DNA of 64,000 bases from Thioploca sp. (GTDB taxonomy: Bacteria > Pseudomonadota > Gammaproteobacteria > Beggiatoales > Beggiatoaceae), in contig JAAUSR010000004.1 in assembly GCA_012032555.1 (NCBI GenBank), forward strand, positions 56,285 through 120,284, written 5' to 3'. Positions 38,795 through 49,192 of this stretch are shown here, piece by piece. Position 1 is the stretch's first letter; every line of letters begins with the position of its first letter. Below the pieces are notes generated by a model. It saw only the letters and a list, made by a program, of their open reading frames with translations. It was not told the DNA's origin and did not search any database. Made by a program: the position numbers and the translations under genes.

Positions 38795-39235
38795 TCATTT
38801 TTGATCGGCGCAAAAATATTTAGCTTCGAGATAAACTAGAATATAAGCTAAATGGGTTTTAGCGAGTTGCCTAGCCAGAAAAATACCCATAAAATTAGCA
38901 ACCACATCTTGCCAATCGGCAGAACGAACTCCACCTATTCCTTGTAAAATTTCCAATAAAATACCTAATAATAAAAAACTAATCATATAAAGTCGGCGGT
39001 GATAAGCGGTGTGGTAGATTTGGCTAAACCAACCCATTAACGTAAAATAGACTATGAAGTGTACTAGTTTATCTCCATAAGGTAAATTAAAAGGCAACAG
39101 AAATAACGATTGCTCAGCGGATGGTGGTGGAGTAAGTGAGAATATAATCACCATGATAATCCAAAGCCAACCTAAACCAATCCATAGCTTTTCTAGGCGT
39201 AAAGAAATTGATAAAGCTGTCATTAAACTACCCAA
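38795..39235 (-). CDS. VanZ-like membrane protein
   Basis: The 146-residue protein has four hydrophobic segments and the VanZ-like pattern: PYGDKLVHFIVYFTLMGWF after the first loop, and DWQDVVANFMGIFLA near the end. VanZ-like proteins are small membrane proteins of unclear biochemical role. It overlaps the 3' end of uppP by 13 bases and so forms an operon with it; the pairing with undecaprenyl-pyrophosphate recycling suggests a cell-envelope role. Confidence 0.78.
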   Translation of the reverse strand: MGSLMTALSISLRLEKLWIGLGWLWIIMVIIFSLTPPPSAEQSLFLLPFNLPYGDKLVHFIVYFTLMGWFSQIYHTAYHRRLYMISFLLLGILLEILQGIGGVRSADWQDVVANFMGIFLARQLAKTHLAYILVYLEAKYFCADQK

Positions 39236-40026
39236 ATAAATAAAGCAATTCCCAATCCGAGTCGATAAAGTACAAAAGGTAACATCCCAATGTAATCAAG
39301 TAGATTAATAAAAAGGCGAATACACCAGTAAGCACTGAACGCTGAAACAGTTACGCCAAGTAATAATGCTGACCAAGCCACTGAGCTGTGGTTTTGCCCT
39401 ATCAATAACACGGTTTCATCAATACCGGCCAAAATAATAATCGGAATTGACAATAAGAAAGAAAATCGTGCTGCGGCTTTACGAGTTAACCCTAATAACA
39501 AAGCCATGGTCATCGTAATACCAGAACGTGAAGTACCTGGAACCAATGCAACCGCTTGTGCCAATCCAATTAAAATAATATCTTGCCAAGTTAAGCTGTA
39601 TTCATTTCGTTCTCGTGTTCCAACCCATTCAGCTAAACCAAGTAATAGACCAAATAGAATGGTACTACTTGCAATAATTAGGGGTGATCTTAAAAAGACA
39701 TCTAGATCAGTGCTAGTTATAGCTAAGCCAACTAAACTGGCTGGAATAGTCGCGATACCGATACCCCAAACTAAACGACTCTCTGAGTTGATTTTCTTAT
39801 CTTTAAATGAGTTAAACCAATTACTCAAAAGCGAATTTAATTGTGGTTTAAAATAAATTAATACAGCGATAAGAGAGCCAATATGTAACGAAACATCAAA
39901 CGCTAATCCCTGATCTTCCCAACCTAAGAATTGAGGAATAAGGATCAAATGCGCAGAACTTGAAATGGGTAAAAATTCGGTAAGTCCTTGTATAACAGCT
40001 AGAACAATAATATTTAGAATATCCAA
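39223..40026 (-). CDS. uppP: Undecaprenyl-diphosphatase UppP/BacA
   Basis: UppP dephosphorylates undecaprenyl pyrophosphate to recycle the lipid carrier for peptidoglycan and other glycans. The 267-residue integral membrane protein has both signatures: GLTEFLPISSSAHL (residues 14-27) and the PGTSRSGITMTMALLLG region (about 160-178), with the catalytic Glu and Arg/Ser residues visible. Multiple membrane helices cover the rest. The ATG lies at 40026. It overlaps the VanZ-like gene downstream. Confidence 0.93.
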   Translation of the reverse strand: MDILNIIVLAVIQGLTEFLPISSSAHLILIPQFLGWEDQGLAFDVSLHIGSLIAVLIYFKPQLNSLLSNWFNSFKDKKINSESRLVWGIGIATIPASLVGLAITSTDLDVFLRSPLIIASSTILFGLLLGLAEWVGTRERNEYSLTWQDIILIGLAQAVALVPGTSRSGITMTMALLLGLTRKAAARFSFLLSIPIIILAGIDETVLLIGQNHSSVAWSALLLGVTVSAFSAYWCIRLFINLLDYIGMLPFVLYRLGLGIALFIWVV

Positions 40027-40675
40027 AGTTTAATTATTTCTCCGTCAATAATGCGAAACACATTTATTTTACACTGTTCAAGTGTATTTGTGAGTTTGTA
40101 TTATAAATAATATATAATCATTAAGTTTTTTAATTGTTTGATTTTGAACTATTATAATTTTATGCTAAAATAAACTAGTTCATTATGGTAGCAATGCATC
40201 GTTTTATTTTAGTGTGAATAAATATTTAATAAAGGATACCAAATCATTCAGATTGTTCATTAATTTTTACCAACTCATTGATTAAAAAATATTAATTAAG
40301 TCTATTTTGTGCAAACTCTCTGGTTAGATGAATCAATAATTGAGTTAACCGGTTTTTAAAAGATTCAAATTATTTTAGAATAAGTTACCATGAGTCTAGA
40401 AAATTTTTTATAGTTATTCGTTTAATTTAGTATAAGCCTGTTAAAAATAGTTTTTAGTTTTAATCAGTTGATGGCATCAATTTTAGACTGCTATAATGAC
40501 AACATGCTATCATTCTTACCTCAGTAATTTGGATTGGTGATAATTGAGTTGATACCAATAGTGGGGCATGAATTAAAAATAGGTTAATCAGTTTATAGAG
40601 ATATATTGAAAGGTAAATGGTTAGTGTTAGCAAGCAATTTTTAACTTATCCAGTTCCAAACTTATTGGTAATACT
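40027..40675. other. Long AT-rich intergenic region
   Basis: About 650 bases between divergent uppP and the queuosine-precursor transporter. I see no coding frame and no GC-rich hairpin. I looked for a preQ1 riboswitch, which often precedes such transporters, and found no matching aptamer core. Promoters for both genes should lie here but none is distinct from the AT-rich background. Confidence 0.45.
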
Positions 40676-41478
40676 ATGGATAGTCAGAAAGCAATAGAAT
40701 CAACTTCAATTCTCGACGATAAAAGAAATTTGCTATTCATTGTTTTAGCTAGTTTTTTTGTAGCTAATGCACTGCTAGCCGAATTTATTGGCATAAAAGT
40801 TTTTTCCATAGAAGATACGCTAGGAATAAATTTACCGAAGATCAAATTACTTGATCGAGAATTTCCGATTACGATGAGTGCTGGTGCTATTGTTTGGCCG
40901 CTTGTATTTATCATGACCGATACCATCAATGAATATTTTGGTCGTAGAGGAGTAAAACTACTGTCATATATAACCGTTTTGTTAATTGGTTATGTATCAT
41001 TAAGTATTTTCGCTACAATTAATTTACCCCCCCCCGAATTTTGGGTGGTCCGCGAACTCAGAGATGGCACGGTTATCAATATGGATACCGCTTTCAATGC
41101 CGTTTTAGGTCAAGGGTTATGGATTACTATTGGTTCTTTAGTGGCTTTTCTCATTGGACAATTAATTGATATTTGGTTATTTTTTCTTATTAAGAAAGCA
41201 ACTGGAGAAAAATATTTATGGCTAAGAGCAACCGGTTCTACTTTTATTTCCCAAATTTTTGATAGTTTTATCGTGTTGTTTGTTTCCTTTCATCTCAATC
41301 CTGATACTCAATGGGATATCATGCTCATTCTCAGTATTTTTTTGGTAAAATATATTTATAAATGGTAATAGCAGTGCTATTAACACCACTTATTTATCTC
41401 ATGCATAATATGATTGATCAGTATTTAGGTGAACCCCTCGCTACTGAACTTAAAAATCAAGCGATGAAATCGAAATAA
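40676..41478 (+). CDS. Queuosine precursor transporter (YhhQ family), frameshifted near the C-terminus
   Basis: The protein is a multi-helix membrane transporter of the YhhQ/DUF165 family, which imports queuosine precursors. Diagnostic stretches are FVANALLAEFIGIKVF, SAGAIVWPLVFIMTDTINEYFG and STFISQIFDSFIVLFVSF. The first frame ends at 41368 after KYIYKW. One added base beside the AAA at 41360-41362 lets it continue as VIAVLLTPLIYLMHNMIDQY to a stop at 41476-41478, giving a full-length protein of about 267 residues. The break is probably a sequencing error. The gene stands alone. Confidence 0.85.
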
Positions 41479-42218
41479 ATGAAGAAATAGATTGCGCAAC
41501 TAAAGCCGATGAGAATAAAAACGGGCCACTATAAAGTGAATAAAAAAGCAACCGTTTGAAATTATTACCATTCAATTGACCCAGTTTTAGATATTTTAGA
41601 TTGATATCAGTTAATTCAAAAAAAACGGCCTTCCAGGCATTCAATTGTCATGTTTCACCATCTGCAGAAATTACGTAGTTGAATTTATAACTAATTGATT
41701 TTATACAATAGATCTTTCAAGTTGCAAAATACCAACTTATTGAAACCATTAAATTATTTATTTCAACTGCGTTAGTCCTAAAACCGTTCAATCCTGTTCA
41801 AAACTTTGTGCGTCAAGTGAGTTAGCTCATTTTTCCAGGAAATGTTTCCAAGGTATCTATTTGGTATTCATTTCTTTCTTAAATAAATAATTTTATAAGA
41901 ATTATTTACTTAATCTATTTGCTGTAATGACTTGACAAATTTTAAGTAATTTACTTTAATTATACATTATCAGTAACATACTAAATTAGTATTGGTTTCT
42001 ATTATAAATTCAGATAAATACTGAAGTATAATAGGATAATTACTGATATTAAACTAGGCCTAAGTCACTATAATTCTATTAAGTTAAATAATTATATTTA
42101 TTAGTAAAAATTTTTAGACTTAGACAGACTTTAATCTAAGATAAAAATAAATTGGGTCCATTTAGGTTTCAGGAGAAATCAAGGCGTTTTTAACGCAATA
42201 ATCTGATCAACTAAGGAA
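41479..42218. other. AT-rich intergenic region without recognised genes
   Basis: About 740 bases with long A/T runs. A 64-codon minus-strand frame (41644-41450) overlaps the end of the transporter gene and shows no recognised family, so I do not call it. A ribosome binding site (CTAAGGAAA) for the next gene sits at the right end. Confidence 0.45.
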
Positions 42219-43436
42219 ATGACAATGAAACATAGACTACTAGCAATACCACTTTTGATAGCTAATGTCATGGTATATGCGCATACGATTGAATTAAACG
42301 GGATAATTAGAGATTTTCCCAGTACCCATCCTGATTTTAGTGGAATAGTTACCGGTTTACAGACAGGTTGTGTTCAAGAAGTCATTGTCAATGGTGGAGC
42401 TCCCATTGCAAGTGATAATGTTAGCAATTGTGCTATATCTCAATTAGAAGATTGGTATAGTGACACTCATCCGACCGGCTTTGTTGAAACTTATGCTATC
42501 ACCTTAGATAACGGAAGAAATAAACAAGGTGGTATCTATCGATTTGAGGATAATAATTTTTTCCCATTTGATAGTGAAGTAAATGATACTAAAAAAGGTA
42601 AACACCGCAAGTCTCTCAACTTTTTTAATGAAGGCAGAAACCATAATTATCATTTTACCTTTGAAGCACGCTTCAATTTTGCTTACCAAGCCGGACAAAC
42701 TTTAGCAATTAATGGTAATGATGATATATGGATTTTTATTAATAACCAACTCGTTATTGATTTAGGGGGTACCCATCCCAGCACCGGTGTTCAAGTCGCA
42801 TTACAGGACTTAGCTGCAACACTGGGATTAGTGGCAGGAAAAGTTTATCCTTTTGCTTTGTTCATGGCTGAACGTCAGATGGTTAATTCTCCGCTCAGTA
42901 TTCAATTAGGTAATATCATTCCTTCTTCAGCTGGAACCGAAACTGGACTAACAGAGATGTTAACAGTAAATGAAAAAATTTGTCTATTACTGGGTATAGA
43001 ATGTGCTCCACTGAACGAGCGAACAGTTAATCTTTGGACTAATGCCAACTTACCAAGAGGTGAAGGCGTTGATGATTTATTAGATAACTGGGTTCAATTT
43101 TACCAACGCTTTGCTAATACCCCGGATGATAATAATAATCTCGTTCAAGTATTGCATAATAATGTTAAAGAAGAATGTGGCTATATAATTGAAAACTCCC
43201 AAGTTGCTATTTTACCATCCAACCAAAAGCAAGAAACGATTACTTTTTGTGAAAGTGGTATTTATAATAGAATTGAACAAATGCTTTGGAATGGTTGGTT
43301 TAATGGGTTACCAACCACTGCTGAGATTAATCAATCACTGCCTTTCCTTAAGGCCAACTTTGACATTGCTAAATTCTTGATAAAGACGCAGGCTGGTAAT
43401 ATACCTCTAATATGCCCGTGGGACTACCCGTGTTAA
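42219..43436 (+). CDS. Secreted fibro-slime (PA14-like) domain protein
   Basis: A signal peptide covers about residues 1-21 (cleavage near VYA-HT). Residues about 24-240 form a fibro-slime domain, named from Dictyostelium extracellular-matrix and slime proteins: LNGIIRDFPSTHPDF, HNYHFTFEARFNFAYQ and the Ca-binding-like NGNDDIWIFINNQLVIDLGG. The remaining 165 residues (four cysteines, ending CPWDYPC) match nothing I know. A role in extracellular matrix or sheath is inferred from the family. A good ribosome binding site precedes the ATG. It is a single-gene unit. Confidence 0.85.
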   Translation: MTMKHRLLAIPLLIANVMVYAHTIELNGIIRDFPSTHPDFSGIVTGLQTGCVQEVIVNGGAPIASDNVSNCAISQLEDWYSDTHPTGFVETYAITLDNGRNKQGGIYRFEDNNFFPFDSEVNDTKKGKHRKSLNFFNEGRNHNYHFTFEARFNFAYQAGQTLAINGNDDIWIFINNQLVIDLGGTHPSTGVQVALQDLAATLGLVAGKVYPFALFMAERQMVNSPLSIQLGNIIPSSAGTETGLTEMLTVNEKICLLLGIECAPLNERTVNLWTNANLPRGEGVDDLLDNWVQFYQRFANTPDDNNNLVQVLHNNVKEECGYIIENSQVAILPSNQKQETITFCESGIYNRIEQMLWNGWFNGLPTTAEINQSLPFLKANFDIAKFLIKTQAGNIPLICPWDYPC

Positions 43437-43591
43437 CTATCTCAGAATAAACTTATTTAATCATAATTGGTAGTGAAGTCAGTATGGTAACAAGGAGATG
43501 CAACCCCTTGTTGCCCTGACATTATTCCCGATTTAGTCTGATTAATAACTGAAATATCGAACGTCAAGTAGATTACGCACTTTATCAATTT

Positions 43592-46020
43592 TTAACTGGT
43601 TACTGACTGTTTAGCACAATTAACTTGCAAAAGTTTTTTCGAGTTCTTAACAGTTAGGTGCGATGGAAAAGCAGCGGTAGTATCTGTACTATTTTGCCGT
43701 GCAATCGCTAAAGAAGTACTGGGTTGCCAATCGTCTGGTGAAAGTGAACTACCGACGAGAGGAACTACCATAAAAGTATTGTTTTTTTCTTCCGCTGATT
43801 GAAGATGACTACAAATATTTTGGAGCAACCGACTCGCATCTAAGAAATCAGACTGCAGAATGACCAAGGATTCATCTACTTGAGCATCGGGTGAATTGAC
43901 CGTTATTTCACCACTAATGCCATATTGAGAAGAGGCTTCTATAATACTAGGGGAAAGTTTATAAAGCCCGGTAACGGTAATATTAATATTGCCACCATTA
44001 CCTTCAAAAGCATTGGCTTGGATACGGGCATTGTTGAGTAGAATAAATTCGGGTTTAAGCGTAATATTGCCACCATCTCCCTTTTCACCCTGAACACTGG
44101 TGGTAATTTGACTACCTACTAAATATAAATAGCCCGGTGAAGTAATAATGATACTGCCGCCATCTGCTTGTTGTGTCTTAGTTTCAATTACACTGTTTTG
44201 CATACGGAGTGACTCGCCAATATTTAATTCCACTTGTCCAGCATCACCTTGGTCGCGAAGGCTAGCTGCTGAAATGGTACTGGCTCCCTTGAGATCAACT
44301 TGGTTTGCTTGTATCTGAATATCACCCCCCTTTTCTTTCCCAAAACTCATGGCTATTATCTGACCACTTTCTTGCAGAATTAATTGCTGGCTGTGTAATA
44401 TCAAGTCCCCGGCTTTGCCATTCCTTGAAATAGTAGAAATGCCACCACCACCAGAGATATTGAGATCGCCCATTATCTCAATATGAATAGTGCCAGCTTG
44501 ACCTATATTCTGAGTAGACGCATCGATAATTCCACCTTCGTTCAATTGCAATTCACCAGCGGTTAAGTTAAGATTCCCACCCTGACCTTGGCTAAAGGAA
44601 GTCGTAGAAATACTGCTACGTTGTTGAGAAATTTGACCAGAAGAACTAGTACGGGGTTTACCGCGACCGGCGATGATAATTTCTTGATTAACTTTAATGT
44701 CGATTTGGCCACCCTGACCAGTTCCCAAAGTAATAGCCAATATTCGAGCACCATTTTGAATATGTAAGCGACGTGTTGTTAATAAAATGCTACCGGCATT
44801 GCCAGCACTATCCGTTTTACCTTCAGCATCTGCAATAATACCGCTAGGAAAAAGCCCATTTTGATTATCACCAACTAGATGAGTATCTCCTTTAATTGTC
44901 AAAAAAGATTACCACCTTGACCCGTACCAAAAGTAGTTGAACTCATTTGCGCACCCGCCGCTAAATTTAATTGTCCAGCTTCTAATATAATGTTACCAGC
45001 ATTACCAGCATCGGTATGAGTTGGATTACCTGATTCTGCCTGAATACCGCTTAACTTACCTTCACTATTTTCGCCACTGAAAGTGACACTACCTACCGCT
45101 TGAATTTGTACTTTACCCCCGGTTCCAGTTCCCAAAGTGGAGCTAGATAAATAGCCGCCGCGAGAACCAGATAATTCGTCTACTTGTACATCTATACCTT
45201 GAGCAGCGGTTGCCCCTAAGGTATTCGCGGTGATCTGAGTGTTATCCAGGACTAATTGACCAGCGCGAATATAAATGGCGCCTCCTCCTTCGCCACTCGT
45301 ACTGATTTGAGAATCTAGGGCGTTTATCTGGCCACGCGGTGCTGATACAGTTAATTCATGGCTTGGTAACTCAACTTGGCCTTGACCAGCAATACTTGCT
45401 AAATTGAGATAACCCGAAGGTGAAGTCAGTTGAGCATGGCTAACCGAAAAATTATTCCCTATTAAAGACAATGTTTTTCCTATTGGTACGCTCAAATGGC
45501 TACTGTCAATGGATAAATCAGCTGGCGAATCGGTAAAAAATCCAAAAGCCTTAATCGGTGCAATAGTTAAGGAGCTGTTATGGGGTTGACTCGCGTTAAA
45601 TTCATGGCCATCTTGAAAAAGTAAGGCATTTGCTGTACTGATATGAAAAGAACCTTGAACATCTAACGAAGCTTGTGGCCCAAACACCAGCCCCGCCGGA
45701 TTGATCAGGTAAAAATCAGCATGAGGTAGGGTAGAACGAATTAATCCATTAATACTTGAAGGATAACCGCCGGTTACTCGACTAAAAATATGGGAGATAT
45801 TTTCCGGACCGGAAAAAGTAGCGCTTTCCTCCGAATTCAAATTAAACTGACTAAAACTATGAAATAAATTATCCCCAAGTTGTTGACCCAGTTCTGCCCC
45901 AACTGCATAATCAGGACCGGATAAAGCACCAAGTGTTCCCAAGGTACCATCCAGAATAACTTCCGCATAAGCCCCAGAAATGCAAAGAAATAAGCTGGTA
46001 AAATAAAGAATTGGTTTCAT
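43592..46020 (-). CDS. TpsA-type exoprotein with filamentous-haemagglutinin N-terminal domain, frameshifted
   Basis: The first frame (46020-44899) has a ribosome binding site (GGAAAG), a signal peptide (cleavage AYA-EV) and a TPS secretion domain of about 250 residues, with FHSFSQFNLNSEESATFSG, ENISHIFSRVTGG and NPAGLVFGP. Beta-helix repeats rich in SSTxGTGxGG follow. The frame breaks at the six-A run 44901-44906; one added base joins GQGGNLF to LTIKGDTHLVGD. The second frame continues the beta-helix and ends with a Cys-containing tail (LLQNICSHLQSAEE, LLQVNCAKQ). Total length is about 810 residues, short for this class. It is likely secreted by a two-partner pathway; the only TpsB gene in the window is 12 kb away. 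Confidence 0.85.
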
Positions 46021-46928
46021 TTTCTTTCCAATATTTCTGTTAGCAATTTTATTTATTTACTTTGACGAAGTTGTCCAAAATAAATAAGTAAGTAAGTAAG
46101 TACCCAATGCTTTTTTAATAATGAGGTTAATAAAAAAATTAATAGATAAATCTGGTTAAAAATAGCCAGGGTTTTTAAATTTGATTGTTAGTCAAAGAGG
46201 GGATAATTTTAGTACAATCAACGGTTCAACTGCTAATTGCAGCAAGGCTATTGTTATAAGTATAGCACTAATAGATTTTATAGTGGGGGGATTATTTAAA
46301 AAATTCATCAATTGGTATACCCATATTCTTTACCATTAATTTCTATTTTCTATAGAGACGGCACTAACCACAATCAAACAGTGATTTTAAAAATGTAATA
46401 CCAAACTAAAGTTTAACTTCCAAATTATACCGACCCGATTGTACTTATCTAACTCGATATATCTTATATTACCCAACAAAATTTTTTCATATAAAAAAAC
46501 TATCTATAAATAGATTTAAGTAGTTATACGTCATTTTTTTTAATAACTTATTATGATTAGTTATAACAAAACATTTAAATTAATTGATTACTATCAGAAA
46601 TTAAACCCAACTCTGATGGTGTTAAGTACTTACTGAGTTAACAATCATTCATCTATAAAATAAACACCATTAAACTTATCTGACTGAAATACTTTTTTTA
46701 TTTAGTTTTGCACCGGTGTTTTATTTGCAAAATAAAAACAGCTTTGCAAATTACGATGCAAAATGCAAAAGAAGATTGAATTTTAAATGCTAAATTAATT
46801 AAATAATCTTTAATTACAGTCTATTAATAATAATTAAAAAATTGGAACGGTATATGCATCATAAAGGTTAGACGTGAAGCCCACACGTTCTATTAAAATC
46901 CTCCTTTCCTCCTCTGGGGTGGGTTTCC
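46021..46928. other. AT-rich intergenic region
   Basis: About 900 bases with no credible gene. A short AAGT array (about 46084-46100) and many A/T runs are present. At the right end a hairpin with GGGTGGGTT and AACCCACCC arms (46917-46939) overlaps the stop of the ABC ATPase gene. Confidence 0.45.
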
Positions 46929-46939
46929 CTAACCCACCC
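46917..46939. terminator. Hairpin at the 3' end of the ABC ATPase gene
   Basis: The arms GGGTGGGTT and AACCCACCC form a perfect 9-bp stem with a 5-base loop. It covers the stop codon of the minus-strand ATPase gene. The T tract lies on the plus-strand side, so its use as an intrinsic terminator for the minus-strand operon is uncertain; it may be another GGGTGGG-type dispersed repeat. Confidence 0.35.
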
Positions 46940-47723
46940 GCCTATTTTTTTTCATGTCAAATAGGTAGAATGATTTTTCTATCGCTTTCGATATAATTTT
47001 TTCTACCTGAACTTCAAATACTTTTGCTATGATCTCTTCTGTCAGTACTTCGTCTGGCAACCCGACAGCAACAATATGATTATTATGCACTAGTACCACT
47101 TGATCGGCATAGCGACTGGCTGTATTGAGATCGTGTATTGAGAATGCTACAGCTTTACCGGCTTGAGTTAATTGTTTTAACAAGTTTAGAATTTCCAACG
47201 CATGAGCTACATCTAAATTAGCCGTTGGTTCATCTAATAAAATAATCTTAGCTTCAGTCGCTAGACTTCTAGCAATTAGAACGCGTTGCCGTTCACCACC
47301 AGATAACTCAGTAATTGGCCGCTGAGCTAAATAAGCGATATCCACTTCAAGCATCGCTTGTTCTACACAATGATGATCATAATCGGTTGAGGGTTGTAAA
47401 CGTCTTAAATGAGCATGGCGCCCCATCATAACGACTTCTTTAACCGTAAACGCAAAATTAACTGTCGTATTTTGAGGTACAAAAGTAAGATATTGAGCAA
47501 GCAAACGTTGCCGAAATTGAGATAATTCACTTTCATTTAATTTGACACTCCCTTTGGTGGGTTGCCAAAGCCCCGCTAATAAACGCAGTAAAGTAGTTTT
47601 ACCGGCACCGTTAGGCCCGATAATAGCAGTTAATTGTCCTAATGACAATACTAGAGAGGCTTTTTGCATCAACCAATAACCATCTATAGCAAACCCAACA
47701 TTTTGTAAAGTCAGCATTATCAA
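46929..47723 (-). CDS. FecE/FhuC-type ABC transporter ATP-binding protein
   Basis: The 264-residue protein has Walker A GPNGAGKTT (about residues 37-45), the Q loop in LTFVPQNT, signature LSGGERQRV, Walker B IILLDEPTANLD and the H-loop SIHDL. The sequence is of the FecE/BtuD/HmuV class that drives uptake of iron chelates, haem or cobalamin. It overlaps the permease gene by four bases. No periplasmic binding protein or TonB receptor is in the window, so the substrate is open. Confidence 0.9.
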   Translation of the reverse strand: MIMLTLQNVGFAIDGYWLMQKASLVLSLGQLTAIIGPNGAGKTTLLRLLAGLWQPTKGSVKLNESELSQFRQRLLAQYLTFVPQNTTVNFAFTVKEVVMMGRHAHLRRLQPSTDYDHHCVEQAMLEVDIAYLAQRPITELSGGERQRVLIARSLATEAKIILLDEPTANLDVAHALEILNLLKQLTQAGKAVAFSIHDLNTASRYADQVVLVHNNHIVAVGLPDEVLTEEIIAKVFEVQVEKIISKAIEKSFYLFDMKKNRRVG

Positions 47724-48763
47724 TAACCTATTTTTTGTCGTTCCTGCAATAAGAGATACAGGAAGAATGGGGCACCAACAATTGCGGTGATAATACCGAG
47801 ACGTATTTCCTCAGGACGATGTAAAGTACGTGCTAATAAATCGGCTAAGATTAAAAAAATGGCACCCATTAGGGCACTAGCCGGAATTAAATAACTGTGT
47901 TTAGGACCAATAAGAAGACGAACAATATGAGGAATGATTAAGCCAACAAAACCCACTATACCACTGACAGCAACTGCTGTCCCCGTTAAGAGAGCACTAC
48001 TCATTAAAATCATCCGTTTAACCAGTTCGACTTCGACACCCAGAGAATATGCTGTATCCGTGCCCATTAATAGAATATCTAACTCTCGCGTATACCATAA
48101 TGCGATAATAATTCCTAGTAAAGTTCCAGGTAATACTATCCAAACATGGTTCCAGGTTCGGCTTTCTAAACCACCCATCAACCAAAAAATAATCTCTCTA
48201 GCCACTTCGTGTTGTACCCAAGCCAGAGTAATCAAAAAAGAAGTCATCGCTCCAATTAAAGCATTCAAAGCAATACCTGCTAAGAGTAAAGTTGTAATCG
48301 ATGCTATACATTGCTGAGTGGCAAACCCATAAACAATTAGTAAACTAAACAATGCGCCTAAAAAGGCAAATATTGGTACATAAAATAATGAATTGCTTGC
48401 CAATCCGGTTGCTAACGCAATAACAGCACCCAGCGCACTACCCGAACTCGTCGCGACAATATCTGGAGAGGCTAATGGATTTTGAAACAATCCTTGCATT
48501 TGAGCACCAGCTACCGCTAAAGCTGCACCCACCAAAGCTGCAACTATCACTCGCGGAATACGAATCAACCAAATGATCACCACTTGTGATTCTGAAATAG
48601 GAAGATGAGCTACCCAATGATGAGGTACTATTTTTGATAATATTACTAATAATATTGTGCTAAGGGGCATAGAGACACTGCCAATAATTATACTGGTTAA
48701 ACCAGTCAAAATAAGTAGAGTAACCGTAATGATAAAATAAAGCGTTATTCGTTGTTCATTCAC
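47720..48763 (-). CDS. FecCD-family ABC transporter permease
   Basis: The 347-residue membrane protein has the family motifs IWLIRIPRVIVAALVGAALAVAGAQMQ (split across residues 64-90), NPLASPDIVATSSGSALGAV, and GIVGFVGLIIPHIVRLLIG near the C-terminus, plus the final LGIITAIVGAPFFLYLL. It would form the dimeric channel for an iron-chelate or cobalamin uptake system with the ATPase encoded directly after it (4-base overlap). Confidence 0.92.
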   Translation of the reverse strand: MNEQRITLYFIITVTLLILTGLTSIIIGSVSMPLSTILLVILSKIVPHHWVAHLPISESQVVIIWLIRIPRVIVAALVGAALAVAGAQMQGLFQNPLASPDIVATSSGSALGAVIALATGLASNSLFYVPIFAFLGALFSLLIVYGFATQQCIASITTLLLAGIALNALIGAMTSFLITLAWVQHEVAREIIFWLMGGLESRTWNHVWIVLPGTLLGIIIALWYTRELDILLMGTDTAYSLGVEVELVKRMILMSSALLTGTAVAVSGIVGFVGLIIPHIVRLLIGPKHSYLIPASALMGAIFLILADLLARTLHRPEEIRLGIITAIVGAPFFLYLLLQERQKIGY

Positions 48764-49192
48764 CTCAATTGATCATCCTGATATTTATAACTTTTCAATG
48801 TTGAATTTTATTCTAAAGTGAGCAATTTAATTCTAATCTTTATAAAATAAGTTTATTTCAAATTAGTTAGGTTTGAAAATTTAGTTTGCTTTTCTATTTT
48901 TTATAATCTATTTTTTATTATAGGTGAATTATATTTATTTTAATATCTCCTTATCAATAAAACCTAAAAAATTGTTATTCGTATTAATGCCAACACTTTC
49001 AACCATATCCAAAATAGTTAAGATAAATGGGATAACTTGGCACATCTTGAGCTATTACTGTCTATAAACCTGTTCCATCGATTTTTTTAATGCGATGACC
49101 AGCTATTAATTAAGCATTAAATGAATGGTGGGAAAAAATATATTCCTACAAAAATGTAATAACTAAAAAATAAGGCTTAGTAAAGGTCACTT
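48764..49192. other. AT-rich gap between divergent ABC permease and DUF4347 genes
   Basis: No complete gene is visible. A short minus-strand open tract (about 49048-48938) reads CQVIPFILTILDMVESVGIN and may be a decayed coding remnant. I see no riboswitch-like structure upstream of the permease gene. Confidence 0.4.

Noticed and set aside
40027..40675. preQ1 riboswitch upstream of the queuosine-precursor transporter
   Set aside because: No sequence matching the short pseudoknot aptamer was found by eye.
41450..41644. 64-codon minus-strand frame
   Set aside because: It overlaps the repaired end of the transporter gene, has no ribosome binding site and no recognised family.
48764..49192. Cobalamin riboswitch upstream of the FecCD permease
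   Set aside because: The region is almost entirely A/T and lacks the conserved B12-box type sequence.
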